A stretch of DNA of 52,339 nt from assembly GCA_037447655.1 (NCBI GenBank), contig JBBHKE010003273.1, positions 65,282 through 117,620 of the forward strand, in the 5' to 3' direction. Positions 11,191 through 24,335 of this stretch are shown in pieces (positions within the stretch are counted from its first letter, which is position 1; each line of letters starts with the position of its first letter). The translations under genes and the position numbers were made by a program. Origin of the DNA: Zygnema cylindricum (taxonomy: Eukaryota > Streptophyta > Zygnematophyceae > Zygnematales > Zygnemataceae). The notes beneath the pieces were generated by a model that was given only the letters and a program-made list of their open reading frames with translations, ran no database searches and was not told the origin of the DNA.

Positions 11191-11289
11191 TTTTGTCTCC
11201 GCCCGTTATGCTAGTCAAATTTGAACAAGAAAAGGCAATTTTACTTCAAATTTTTGAGGACGGCGCGGATTGTAAGGTGATGTAACCAC

Positions 11290-11935
11290 GGGGTTTGAGC
11301 CTAAGTCATTTGACTCCTCTAGTTATGCTAGTCAAATTTGAATAAAGATATCCGGGTAACTTAGTACGGAAGGGACGCGATGTTATATTTTTTATGTTAG
11401 AGTAAAGTTTATTACCTAACCGTTGACCTAAAGAAGGCAAGTAAAAGAGAAGGGACGGGAGAGTTATAATTTTCCGAATTTTCTCCAAAAATGGTACGGA
11501 AAATGACCAAAAACAGCGATCCGTGACCAACATTTTCCGCGGTTTTTTGTAAGGAACCCGGCCAGTAATACATTTTTAACCTCATCCACACATTATTACC
11601 TATCCAACGATGTAAAGACGGCAGCGAATGGAAAAGGAACGAAAGAGATATAATTGTTTCAATTAGCTTCCAAAAATGGTCCCGAAATGGAGCAAAACAG
11701 CGATTCCTCGTCGACATTTGCCGTCGTTTTTTCTATAGTACCTGTATGGTGTTATATATTTAGAGTAATCCTCACATTATTATCTATCCAACGAAAGAAG
11801 GGACGGGAGAGTTACATTTTTATGAATTCCCTACCAAAAATGGTCCGAAAATGGACTAAAACATCGGTTACAAAACATGTGTTTTTTCACGGTTTTCGTA
11901 GAGGGACCAGCGCGTATTATATTTTTTCCGACCAG
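11290..11935. repeat. ~185-bp tandem repeat, three diverged copies
   Basis: ACCTAACCGTTGACCTAAAG (11,414), ACCTATCCAACGATGTAAAG (11,599) and ATCTATCCAACGAAAGAAGG (11,782) mark three copies about 185 bp apart. Each is followed by a GAGAGTTA- or GAGATATA-type block, a CCAAAAATGGT(A/C) block and a run with a CG-GTTTT core. The copies are well diverged. A short direct repeat, GTTATGCTAGTCAAATTTGA, appears at about 11,206 and 11,323. Confidence 0.65.
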
Positions 11936-14900
11936 CGGGATCCCACACCAACTCAACGAGCCATCGTGAGCACCGATTAGACAAGGGAATGTGGAGATGC
12001 ATTATTACTCGTTGCAAGGGAAAAAATGCTCCGAAAAAGGCACATTTCTTACCATTTTTGAGACCGAAATAAACTAAGTTATGAAACTCGACCGAAACGA
12101 GTTTCGGCATTTTATTCGGAGGCAACACGTTAATACAAACAACTTTCACTTAAACAACTTTTTTGAAAAAACATGCAAAACGGCCCGGGTATTAAGGTTT
12201 CTAAAATGTTCCTGCCTGCGGATCATTTTCGGAAAATGCTCCGATTTCGGAGCATTAACGCAACCACGGTCACATATTTTATGTTTTCGCCAAAAAACGA
12301 TATTACCGAAGCAGTGTACTGTAGTTTTCTCGTACGCGCTATGTACGAAGTACAAACTGTACGGACTTAAGTGGTTTTGTTAGATACCCATTGAGTTTAT
12401 TTCTTAAAGTGAAACAATACAACTTTTTAGTGAGCGAACCATTGATTCCATGCGTTTTTGCGTTCGAAATTGTTATTTAAAGAAATCACGTTTTGAATGC
12501 GGTTTTGGCAACTATTTTTGTGCGCGGATGTGTGAGGCGCGCACGTGTAAGTTTTTAAATCTATTGGGGCACATTTGGGCGATGGGGGACAATCATGCAA
12601 CAAAATTTTGGTACACCGCCCTTCGTTATTAGTCTATGGCAATAATTCGGTCGCGACTATTTCTAGTCAAAAATAATAAGATGGTGTTAACAATACTATG
12701 TAAGGATGTGGACTACACAATCTGCCACGCTCCCTTGCCCTAAATTAATATTATATATTTCAAATTCATATTAACACTAACATTTTTTTTTCTCTAATAA
12801 TGATGGGCTGTGTAGTTTGAGGTTGAACATTTAAAGACATTTAACTACTAGATGGAGATTTCGTATACATTTCACATTGGTGAGTCAAAGTCGAAAATGA
12901 TTAATGATTGGTCCATGCATCAACTTGATCGGCGGACTGTACGGCCTCGACTGTACGACGGGAAGAATAGCGGAGTAAAATACGAGTGAAGCAATGAAAA
13001 TAACACGGGACTAAATCTACGACGAGAACTAGCCATGAGCAAAAAAAAAGGAATTGGGGCAAATTTGGAAAAATCTCTACCCAACAAAGGGTTTAATAGA
13101 AATTAAAAAAGATAGAACTAATATATAGAGAAGAGGGAGAAGAGTTCCAAAGAAGGGTGGAGCCAAGAGGGCAAGGACCAAGTTGTGTCATGCAAAATGA
13201 CGCTTGTTTTTAATTAATGTTGACCAATGAATGTGAATGTTTCCATGTAAAACGTTTGTATCTCCAATTGATGGTCAAGAATGGTTGTTGTAAAAGGTGC
13301 TATGAGGGTTGGATTTACTTTTATAACATAAAAGGAATTTAACCAATGCCAACCAAATTTCTAAGAAATTTGAATGACGTGTTAACACTTTTGTCGCAAT
13401 CACTTTATGTGCTCAAGTGTTTAAACCTTATATTTTTTTGGTGAAAATGAGCATTCTTTCATGTATCTTGTCACAAAATTCAATTTCGCAGTACAAACAA
13501 TGTTGAACACGTCGAACACATCGTGGAAATTTCCTTTGTGTGCAACGCGGTGGCGTTCACATCTACCGTAATGGCCAATCTGGTGAAGCAGCAACAATGC
13601 AGACCTGATCGAGTTTAATTACTTTAATGTGGTTTTAGCTTATGAGCTTAAGATTTTGAAAAATATTGAATTCGCAATTCGCTTTTAAATTCACCTAAAA
13701 GAAGACGCAAAGGGATGCACAACTGCGGGTGGTAGGCCCAGACTTGTGATCAAAAGTCTCATGACTGAAAAGTGTGGAGGACGTCCATGAGGCAACCATC
13801 GAAGGGGAAAAGAGACGAGACAAAAGTGCAGGTGGGAGGGAAAGAGAGGGAAGGTAGGTGAAGAAGTGGGGGGGACACCTCGTCAAAGGAGCAAAAGCAA
13901 CTCCGAGGGCCAAAAATGTCGTCTACGTGGGACAAATCTATTAGAAGAGCATGCTCGAGAAACCGAGTAACAAAAGTATTCGAGCCATGTGAGCATCATA
14001 ACAAACAAATGCCGTTTTACAGACTAAAATTTTGTTAACTATTAGGGGAAGTGAAAGGAAAAATATCGAAAATTCGCTAAACAACCCAGTTTAACTGTTG
14101 AAAGAAAAGGTTAAGTTTTAGTAGACGAATCTTGAAGAAATTTAAGGGTGGCACAACTTGATCCATAGACCCTATAGTAAGAGTGTTGTCCTCCACCAAA
14201 GGGGAGAGGCAAGAAGGGAAAGTGAAAACTAATGAATGGACGACCAAATTAATTGCGCAAACCTTAAATATAAAAAACATCCTACAATCATAATGAACTG
14301 TTCAGATATGGCGGATGTTTGGTATTTGCAGTGTGTAGAACCTTGCATAACTTTTTCTCTCTATGGCAAATTGGGAACCCGATGTGGATAAGCGAGAAAC
14401 AGAACAGAATTAGACAATACTGCCTTTGGAAGAGACTCGAATTGCACTGTTCTACTTGCACCCACTTTTTCAATTTTAGGAGTTTGATGCTACCACTACT
14501 GTAGACTTCAGGACCAACACTATACGGGTCGTCGTCATTAGCGTTAAAGATTTATTAGTGTCAATGCAAAGAATTAATAATACTAAAATTCTAATACTAA
14601 TTTAGTACGAGACGTGGCAAATTGTAGTCCACATCCTTAAATAATGTTGTTAACTCTATATTGAGATTTTTAGACAAAACAATCATGACCAAATTAATGT
14701 TATTAACACTAATAACGATGAGCGATGTACTATCCTTACACTGGGCTACTTGTTTAAAGTAAGCGTTAACGTTTGGATGTTCTATGTGCCGCAAAATTTG
14801 TTTTCAACCCTATTACTGGATCTCTTCACTTGCGGAATGTTTTATTACTTTTTCGAAAATTTGCGTCGACAGGTTTTCCACTTTCGGCATTTTTTCACTT

Positions 14901-15812
14901 ACTAGCCTTTAAATGCGCACTTCAGATTAGAGAGATAATTCCTTCTTTTCACACCTTATTCTCCAGAACAGGCTTGCCTCATGTGTAATGACAAATTCCT
15001 CCCCCTCTCTCCTTCCCTCTCTTCTTGAAAGAAACGAAGTCTTCATTCCTTGCCCCAATCCTATGGTTCTTCTCTCTCTCTCTCTCACTCCCCCTCTTTG
15101 ACAACTTTACACACCTACCTTTCACCCATTGTTTTCCTTTATACTTCAATGTAGTAGGACAACATAGGAGTCTAAAGCTTTATGTTTGGCTTTCCATATT
15201 AATCCACTAACAATAAGAGCAGCACAACATCACTCGAATTCAAAGTTTTTTCGTAACCAAACAGGTCCTTATCCACTATAGAAAGTAAATAGAATTTGAG
15301 AAAACATCGAATTACAATACTTCAATAATTGCCAAAAAATTGCTCAATTCTTCAGAGGAAACTTGTTACAAGCTACCTTCGTATCATTATCGGCAGTAGT
15401 GTTTAAATCACTACTTCAATCAAATTTCATTGCGAACACTTGTCAGGTTATTAATCCGACGGTTGCAATGGAATAAGATTCTCAGCTTCCAATTGGTTGT
15501 CTCCGGACATTGAACGCGTGTGCACGAAGAAAAGCTGACTTTAAGTGGCAAAGAAAACATTAACACTATTAGCGGTACGAGGTATATATGATGACTCTAC
15601 TTATAGTGGATACCGACAAAAGATCTGTTTCCATTACCACAAGAGGCATTTGAAAAAACAAGAATAAAAAATTAGACTGCCAGCATAATACACAACACAA
15701 AATTTAGAGTGATACACTGAAAACGTCCTGAGACTCTACCTACCGTGTCAACCATCTTTCAAAAAAAGAAGACCACCATATTAAAGCTTCCTGGTCTCCC
15801 AAAGTCGACAAA
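11936..15812. other. AT-rich intergenic stretch; two MITE-like copies, no gene recognised
   Basis: The open frames here are short and lack recognisable motifs. Two small dispersed elements are seen, at about 12,690-12,818 and at 14,603-14,732. A pyrimidine-rich patch with a short CT run lies near 15,000-15,100. The part nearest 15,812 should include the 3' untranslated region of the phosphatase gene, but no clear poly(A) signal could be fixed. Confidence 0.4.
14603..14732 (+). mobile_element. MITE-like element, 130 bp, TAGTACG...TGTACTA ends
   Basis: The element begins TAGTACGAGACGTGGCA and ends ACGATGAGCGATGTACTA, giving short inverted termini (TAGTAC and GTACTA). A closely similar 127-bp copy lies at 20,323-20,449. 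The shared interior includes GTGGCA, then GTTGTTAAC, then ACTCTAATAACGATGAG or ACACTAATAACGATGAG. Parts of the same sequence recur elsewhere in the window, some inverted. No clear target duplication could be fixed. Confidence 0.6.
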
Positions 15813-18800
15813 CTAAACATTTTCTTTCCTGTTTTCCAGTACTCCATTAACAGCCGTTTGCTGTAGTATAACAAAGTGTGCGGTATCGTTCATCCCTACT
15901 AAATACCAGCCTTTACTGGTTGTATGTTTTAACACCGTGACCGACGTATTATCGATGGTTAATTTGTACGTCATTTGAGATTCGGAACCTAAAATACCTC
16001 TAAGCAAACACTTGATGGCAGTCCCATGAGAAAACAAAGCTACTCGCACAGTTTTGCCTTTCACATTAAATTCATTACCTGTATGACCCCCGTTTGTCTT
16101 GTTGTGATCCACGGATATGCTTTCCACATACCTCGGTCTCTCTGTATTTTGCGGACTTGAAGGTTCCACGGTCCCTAACAGGAAATCCTCCAGTCGTTTC
16201 TCTCCCGCGTAAACCTTCCTATGAGATGGCGAGGATTCCTTACCTAAACTGCCTGTTACAATTCTATTCAGAACCTCTACCATGCGGTACTCCACCTGCA
16301 TCACAGCGTCGTCCATAGTACAAGTCACAAGTCAGTATATCACAGAAAATAATCCCAGAAACAAATGAAAAGAGACTACTGGTGGACAAATCAAAAACCG
16401 GCCTTTATGTACAATAAAACTGCAAACCTTAAGAGTATAAGTAGATTCTCCTAATTCACCAGATTCTGTTTGATTCTTCAAAAACACTGTCTAGCAACAC
16501 TGCCAATCACTATCAAAGTTAATATTCCCTCTAAATTTCAGGTAGTGTTTTTTTGACCCAAAATTATTGGCATTATTCAAGTTAAGTAGGTGGCCCACAA
16601 TAGGCCACGTTTGAAAACATAATTTAGTGAAGTAAACTCTTGTAAAGTGTTAACACTAATATTTCACTAACTCTAATAGCGATGGGCGGTGTACTACACC
16701 TATACAATGGCCAATGTGCAAACATCATAAAGAGATGGGTATCGCCCCTGAACATAAAGAGCCTTAATACTACGTGTTTATTTCTTAAACACCAATTTGG
16801 TAAGCGATTGAAAATCGCCCTTGATCGATTGGACCCGAATTAGAATGAATAACACAAAAATCTATCCCACATGTATTTCTTATTGCTAATAACGACTCAC
16901 GGTGTAGTGTTATACCTTAGCAGTTTGCCAAAACCAGCATGCCTGATAACTAATAGGAGCAATGACCGATTGAGGGAGTAATATCAGGATGGGTACGAGA
17001 ATACGGAGGAAATGTACATACATACTTTCATACATTTTACAAATTACAGGTTCACAAGAAGTTGAAACTTCCCCAAAAGTTCGAGTTTTTGAAATAAAAT
17101 AAAATTGAAATGAACACCGTCAATTCTCTACAGGAAGCTTTCTCGTTAGCCAAACCAGATTATTCTCGATACCTTGATCTTTCTGTCTGAAAACAGTACA
17201 GACAGAAAAAAAAAACAGGCGTGCGGGCGCGTGCATTATTCAATTGCACAATAGCTACTATGGAGATATTTCCGCTAATGTTACGTCGGAAAACTATAAT
17301 TATGAACTAAATGGTAATCGGGTTATCAACAACCTCTGAGCAGTAAATACTGGTTATCAAAAACTGGCTGTAGATATAAAGCATTAATGCCAACTCCTTC
17401 AAATTCCTACTAGCCCCCAACAGTAATGTTCCTATATTCTTACTGTGAGAGATGTTTTCGCATAAAATTGTACGCAAAAAAACTACACCATATGTACCAT
17501 ACAAACAACCATTTGTCCAAGAAAGATATTTGACATGTCTGCATGGCTGAAAAATCTCCAGTTCAACAACATTTGAACAAATGTTCCAAAAAGCGTTTCT
17601 TATGAGGGACAAGAAGCCGCAGTTTCACCACCATAAACGGGGATTTAGACCAGCCAAACATCAGGACCGAATGTATCAAAAAATATTTTAGAAACTTAAA
17701 TGGCTAAGAAGTAATAACCTCCCTTCATTCTTTCGTTGTTTATCTCGGAAGTTCAAATTTCTGTTTTTTATGACCTTACATACCTGACGCTGAGATTCTC
17801 CGCCTGGTGCACGAAAGTCTGGTTGGGAAGAGTTCATGCGGGAAACCATTTCTGAAGTGTACACCTCTGAGCGTTCCTTGCCTTCCCATTCTCCTTGGCT
17901 CAACTCCTGGAGGTCCTCTTCCAACCGTATGGCCTCCTCAGACACGCCCAACTCCTGCAACATGCTTGACAGTGCAGATCAGAGCCTCAGTTTCCACCAG
18001 AACATCACTCCAAAAACAAATCCTTCCAACCTAAACTTAAAACCCGAATTCCCCTGTTCTTTGGACACTTGGCATCACTCACCTGCCACTTCCACCTGAT
18101 TTGAGATCTCTCAATGACTTGGATAGTCTTCTTCAGGACAGCTCTCTCCCATTCCCCCTCCACATTTGGGCCTGAGAACAAGCCACTCAGTTGCATGTGA
18201 CATCAGGAACATAAAAACTCCATAATGTGAGTCCTCTCTACTGTACCTGGTCTCCTCTACGGCTCATCGACCCCTCACTCATAGTAGCCAAGACTCTTTC
18301 AGAGTGCATGTATGGCTCAGTATGTGTTGCTCATGAAAATACCTCTAATACTGGGATCACAAGCTAGGAAAGTGAGGTGTAAGAGACCCATAAGGTGGAC
18401 TGATCCGTGTGCTTCCAGAAAAAATAGAGATAGTTGCCTCCATGCTAACCTGACAGACAAGTAGTGCTGTCTCCTTGGCTCGTTCCAACGGGGACGAATA
18501 TATAGAGTCAAAGTTGATGCCACGATATTCACGCAAAAATCTCCCCAACAACGTCGCCTGATGCCTTCCCTTCGGCGTCAAAGTGGCTGAAGGAGATCTT
18601 CCTCCAATCGCTGTTGATACATTATTTGTCGCCTCGGCATGCCTGGAGTCACAGCAGCACGATGTAATGACGAAGGATTCCTGAAGGAATAATTCTACAT
18701 GTATATTTTACACAAAGTAATCTCAGTCCAAGGCTATGAAAGGCGTTGGAACAAAACCCAAGAGATACATAGACTGACCAGATGAGGGATCGAAATTCAG

Positions 18801-20091
18801 ATTTGCAACCATACAATATAAACACCTTTTGAGTAACAGCTTGAGACCTACTTGTAAATCTTGAGTATTTCAAAAAACAAATGAAATCGTTGACATGGAG
18901 CACAGAAAAAGGTACCCAAACACAAGACACAAGCAGGCTAACCCATTAACTTAAAACCAAAAAGAGGAGAATGAATAACATATTTCAAATGCTCACTTCA
19001 TAATCCAAAAATTGAGTAAAAAAATTAGGACTTGCAAAATTCCCCATACATCCACAATGATCGCTTACAAGGACATACTACATTAATTCATACCAATTTT
19101 AACTGCTTTCAGATCATCAAAAGCAACAAAAATTCCAGTCACAACTAAATATGGTCAAATTATGTCCCTCAATAGCCAACTAACAATGACAAATCATGGT
19201 AGAAACTCATCAATCATCGCTCCACCAAAAAAAAACATGCCAAATTCACGACATAAGAACATCCGTTCACAACAGAAGGCAAGAGCATGAGCCCACCAGC
19301 AAGTTTGAAACAGCCAGTTTGCAAATTAAAATAAGAGTTATATTGAGAGCAAAAAAACCAATGCCTGTTAGTCAAAATTTTATTTTAAAAGGAATGTGCA
19401 TTCGGAGACTACTGGGTATTGAGTGTCTTCAAGAAAGATTTAGGACAAACCTTATAATGTAAAACTCCGTTGTCACCTCGTGTACGGGTGCAGTGGAAAC
19501 AAGAGACACTCTAGGAGGTACATTCGATAAAGGCGCTGATTCTGTAGGTGTATATGCCAGAGACGGGACAGAAGCTTCCAGAGACAAACTAACTGGCAAA
19601 GGTTCTTCCTCAGGTTCTTCCTCGTGTTCTTTTGATAAATGCACATCTTCTGTTTGTCTGCTTGTGCTAGAAATGGTAGCAGCATCTTCCTTCTCAGACG
19701 AGACAGGAGCTTCTTCTGATTGGCTAATATGCTCAGCCATGGTGGAAAGAAGTGAACTTTTACCATCAGGACTCAAAGGAGACCAAGGAAAAGATTGAAA
19801 TGGTTTAGAAGGAGAAGAGCCAGGCTCAGAATTACGAACGTCAAGCGTAAAACTCGTCCTTTCCCTACCATCCTCGAGTAAAGGAGAGGATTCACTCAGT
19901 TTCAAAGGTTCAAGAAGGGGAGCAATAATGTCTGAATCCTGAGGCATCAATGGTGATTGAGGATGTTTAAATGGCCGGACTTCAGGCTCTTGTTCAAGTT
20001 CTTCATTGTCTTCATCCCTTAGACTTTCTGATTCGTCTTCTGCGACATCTGACTCAGAATCAGAGTCTTCAGTAGACTGGGTTCCTCCCAT
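15813..20091 (-). CDS. Histidine phosphatase (phosphoglycerate-mutase-like) with long disordered N-terminus, four exons
   Basis: The exons (minus strand) are 20,091-19,451, 18,642-18,450, 17,954-17,784 and 16,295-15,813. All borders are GT-AG and the phases match, giving 495 residues. Residues 1-205 are acidic and Ser-rich with no domain seen. The catalytic domain starts at EFYIIRHAEATNN, where H215 is the expected phosphorylated histidine (RHA instead of the usual RHG). It continues with SSPLERAKETA (second Arg), SQGEWEG (acid) and FSHGTAIK (H425). The family transfers or removes phosphoryl groups through a phosphohistidine; the substrate here is unknown. The start MGGTQS fits an N-myristoylation consensus (Gly2, Ser6), suggesting membrane attachment. 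An in-frame ATG five codons upstream (20,106) would remove that signal. The first junction splits the Arg codon of the catalytic RHA triad. Confidence 0.9.
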
Positions 20092-20322
20092 GGTTGAAAC
20101 AAACAAAATAAGAAACCCTAAAAAAAAGTACTGGCGCTACTGTAGTGTGAATATGAGCAAATGAGAGCATTTACTACGTCAGCATTGCCACAAATTCAAA
20201 ACCTAAAAGAACAAGCACTATGCAGGTCTGCGGAAAGGGCATACCATACTAACCAAGTAACCATAATATTCTTCGCACTATTACTACTGTAGCTGTGTTT
20301 ATGCGAAATTACTCAATTAGCA

Positions 20323-20449
20323 TAGTACAAGGAGACGTGGCATGTTGTTTCGTTAAATAGAGTTGTTAACACTCTTTTATGATTTTCGGCCAAACAAATA
20401 CGCGACCGAATCAGTGTCGTCAACTCTAATAACGATGAGAAATGTACCA
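20323..20449 (+). mobile_element. MITE-like element, 127 bp, upstream of the phosphatase gene
   Basis: The ends are TAGTACA and TGTACCA, with internal GGAGACGTGGCATGTTG, TTTATGATTTTCGGCCAAAC and CTCTAATAACGATGAG. It belongs to the same family as 14,603-14,732. It lies about 230 bp upstream of the phosphatase start codon, so it may overlap promoter sequence. Confidence 0.6.
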
Positions 20450-21249
20450 TACTAAATTTTAAAAGGTGACGACGGAGCGAGTCGACGGCCGTCCGGCTGG
20501 CCGTCACAGAATAAGAATTGACAGTCCGGAATTTGCGACGCACGGTCGGGAAGTTCCTGTCGGCAGCAAAGATTTCCCCCATCCGCAGTATTTGCCAAAA
20601 GTTAGGGTGCGTCTCCATGTGCCAAAGTAAGGGTTTTTTTCTGTCGTTTTCTTGTAAAACTTAGAGCCGTACCGCGTAAGCTTCAACCGTACAAAAAAAA
20701 TAGGATGTACAACATGTTGTCGTCTTGTATTCTTCGACCCACGGCCACGCCAAAAAACGTCATCTTCAAACTTTACTTTAAAAAATAAGGACGATGTATT
20801 TTAAAACAAAGTATTTTCGAAATACAAATAGTAACACGTATTAGCACGTGTAAAAAAAATTACAAAAATTTCAAACGAATTCAATCGACGGCGAAAGGTA
20901 CACTATTCGTTATATTTTGTCCGTCTGCGGTCAGGTACGACGAGGTAAAGTACACAATTTGTTAGGTTTTGTCCGTTTGCGCTTGATACGGATTTTATTT
21001 CGCCAGGGGTCTCAAGATTCCGATGCCATTTCACGTCGAGCGGACAGGCGACGCAAAGGCAAAGTGCATCTTCTTCAACCGTGAAAGGGCACAGGCTGGA
21101 AGGCGGTACGTCTATAACGTCACGAAAACTCATGCGACGTCACAAGCAGCTACAAAAAAATAACCTGTGTCATCACATATTGTAGACGCTAACAGCCGTC
21201 ACGGGCATTGTCAGCGTATACAATCGTCACACCCTTAAGTAACTATGTC
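20450..21249. other. Upstream region of the phosphatase gene; nothing firmly identified
   Basis: This is an AT-rich stretch with some GC-rich parts (20,460-20,560). It presumably includes the phosphatase promoter. No TATA box at a convincing distance and no coding region were identified. Confidence 0.3.
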
Positions 21250-21257
21250 ATTGTTAC

Positions 21258-22134
21258 GAGTGTTGTGTATCGGTAAGGATTTGCCGATAACCGATATGGG
21301 CTTTTTTTCGGGTATCCGATAATCGATATATTGGTACGATATATCGACATCGGTCTTATCGCCGATAAGTAGCCGATAATATCGGGTACTTATCGGCGAT
21401 AATGCCGATAACGATAACTATCGGCGATAACTATACGGACCGTACAGATAAATGTACGGCCTGTACACTCAACTGTACGTCTTATTCCCCAGACGTGTCC
21501 AAGCACAGAAAGTCTAGTAGCCGCCATGAGATATGTACGGATCTAATACGGATAAAGTAAAAACGATGTACCTTTCACATCCGACGCCATGGCTTTGTCC
21601 CTTTATTCCTTGAGATCCACTGGGGACCTGCCACGTGTCAATCTGTCGGCTTTTTTTGGCAAAAGCTGCCAAAAGAGCCATTTCGGGATGCCGGCGCTCA
21701 CGCTGGCCCGTCCGCTCGTGTTTTCTCATTCCAAGTCGTCCGTTCGATTCCGGCGGCGCGCAGAATGTTATTTTGCGTCCGTTGTACTTTTCCAGTTCCA
21801 TGCTCACCAGTTTTTTAGTAAAATTCCGTACGTCGCCGTAAAATTTTTGTTCAGTTAACCGGCCAACGTTTATGTGCAGCGCTGCCCGTAATAAATTGCA
21901 GTTAAACGGTAACGGAACAGGTTTTTAGACGTGGCATGCCACGCTATATAAAATCAATAAAATAATACAGTATGTTTTAAGTACTATTGTATGCATACTA
22001 TATATTTTTTAAGTTATCGCCGATATGGAATTTGTTGGTCCCAGACCGATATATCGAACCTCTCACCGTTCGATAACCGATAACTATCGGTATCGGTGTT
22101 ATCGCGATAAGTTTTTTACCGATACACAACACTA
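21258..22134 (+). mobile_element. hAT-like non-autonomous element, 877 bp, with 8-bp target duplication
   Basis: The left end reads GAGTGTTGTGTATCGGTAA and the right end is its inverted counterpart, TTACCGATACACAACACTA. The terminal inverted repeat is 18 bp apart from the first base. It is flanked by an exact 8-bp direct repeat, ATTGTTAC, at 21,250-21,257 and 22,135-22,142. An 8-bp duplication and GAGTG/TAGTG-like termini are typical of the hAT superfamily. The subterminal regions are packed with TATCGGCGATAA-type words in both orientations. No transposase is encoded. The interior at about 21,500-21,850 is not shared with the second copy at 23,507 and may be acquired sequence. Confidence 0.8.
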
Positions 22135-22788
22135 ATTGTTACACATAAGGACACTTGAAATCCGGGTCCGCCGGATCTGCGCTAAAAAACAGAGTAATTT
22201 CGCTAAGTTTCAAGTACATGGAGATGCACCCTTATACGAGACTCATAACCTATTCCCACTGGAGCATTTGTAATTTTTTGCCCATTCCGATGATTTTCCG
22301 AGAACTCATCGGAAAACGGGTTTTGTTCACACCATAATTTTGGCACGTAACTCCGATTGAAGGTGTCCTGTGACACGTCACACGCTTCGACGTCATCAAA
22401 CATAGGCGCGAAATCAAACCTGCAGTTTTTCACGACGACGGTGGTTTAAAGTTGGACAGTTTTTTCGCGCGAAAACAATGAAATAGCCGTTCGGATGTTG
22501 TTTTTGCTTCGTCAGCTTTTGGGTTTACCGTTGGCCTGTTTCAAAGAAAGACGCAACCTTAACCCGACTTCAATCTATATTCAAATTATAAACCGTTGGT
22601 CGTCCGTTTGGAAACCTTTAAATAAGCACACTTTCCATTCGTCAGCACTTGTAAATGGCGTGTCCCCCAGCCGCGTCACCAAACGAGTCAGATGTTGCGT
22701 CAATCGTTGTGTTTTTTTTGGGTCGCGTCTACAAATGTCCGTATGGACGTCTAGAATAGTGCAACCGTATTCAACCGATTCGATATAA

Positions 22789-23006
22789 AGGACACGGTCC
22801 ATGCGCGTGTAATGGGCACGATCAACGGGCATGATAAACGGGCACGATCAAAGGGTACCATCAACGGGTACAATCAACGGGCACGATCAATGGACATGAT
22901 CAACGGGTACCATTAACGGGTACGACCAGCGCGCACGATCAACGGGTACGATCCCCGGGCACGCGAGCATGATAGTACAGGACACAGTCCATGCCCGTGT
23001 AACGGG
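22789..23006. repeat. 15-bp minisatellite flanked by a 28-bp direct repeat
   Basis: About ten to twelve copies of a 15-mer close to ACGGGCACGATCAAC lie between 22,811 and 22,970. The array is bracketed by direct repeats: GGACACGGTCCATGCGCG with its tail (22,789-22,816) and GGACACAGTCCATGCCCG with its tail (22,979-23,006). Confidence 0.75.
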
Positions 23007-23506
23007 CGTTGATTCACTACACCGTGAATCGTTATTAGCCTTATGTACGCTATATCGACACCCCAAAATTTCGACATTGATACCTTACATATAATAAATT
23101 ACGCTATTTGAGGACGTGGACTATAATCTGACACGTCTCCTTACACTAAATTATAATGAATGACGCTAATTTATTCTTTACACTAATAATTTATATACGC
23201 TAATAACGATTCAAGATGTAGTATCCTCAAATATTTTGAGGGAGTTATATTGTACGATTTTCTGGGAACTCCCAAAAACAACAGAGCCGGTGCTCGGAAA
23301 GCCATACATTATTCGAACGCCCGTCAGTTGTGGAAGTGATTTTTTTTCCGGTGAGAATGGGCTATCATTGGGTTGCCACGCTTAAACATTCGTTCCATTA
23401 ATACTGCAAATATCTAGCCGGTAAAACGAATAGGTAGCTCCATTTTTTTACTGCACTTCCTGTACTGTACTATACTTTACTGTAGGTGCACTAATGTACC
23501 TGTGCA

Positions 23507-24335
23507 TAGTGTTGTGTATCGGTAAGGATTTGTCGATAACCGATATGGGCCTTTTTTCGGGTAGCCGATAATTGATATATTGGTACGATATATCGTAATC
23601 GGTATTATCGCCGATAAATACCTGATATTTATTGGTTATTATCGGCGATAACACCGATATCGATAATTATCGGCGATATCTGTACGGACCGTACAGATAA
23701 ATGTACGGCCAGTACACTCAACTGTACGTGTTATTCCAAGGACGCCCCGCCGCGGACCCCCTTCCTCCCGATTTCGGTAAAAAATTGCGATATCTCTAAT
23801 TTAAGGGGGTTTTACTTGGGTACCCCTTCTAGAATGTCCTTTTGACTGTTATTCTTTTACGAATGGCAGTTAATGGCGACAGTCTGACAGATTTGTTCGT
23901 CTGCTTTGTTCGTCTGTTCGTCTGGTTTTAAAAAAAGTTTGATTTTAAAAATATACAATGTAATTTTTTTTTTTCGTTTCACTTTCGGTACAATAATTTT
24001 AGAACTATAACTTATTATTTTAAATTTGTCAACCTTTATGTGCCGCGCTAACCGTAATAAATTTCAGTTAAACAGCGTACGGAACAAATTCTTACACGTG
24101 GCATACCACGCTATATAAATTAAATTATTATAATACAATATATTATAAAGTGCTATTGTATGCATACTATATTTTTTAAGTTATTGCCGATATGGAATTT
24201 GTTGGTCTCGGACCAATATGGAATTTGTTGGTCTCAGACCGATATATCGGGACCTCTGACCGTTCGATAACCGATAACTATTGGTATCGGTGTTATTGCG
24301 ATAAATGATAATTTTTTTACCGATACACAAACATA
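23507..24335 (+). mobile_element. Second hAT-like element of the same family, ~830 bp
   Basis: It begins TAGTGTTGTGTATCGGTAAG and ends with TTTACCGATACACAAACATA. The subterminal TATCGG/CCGATA words and the GTACGGCC and CTCAACTGTACGT blocks match the element at 21,258. The right terminus is degraded (one extra A and substitutions) and no target duplication could be recognised, so this copy is older or its end is altered. The interior differs from the first copy. Confidence 0.65.
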
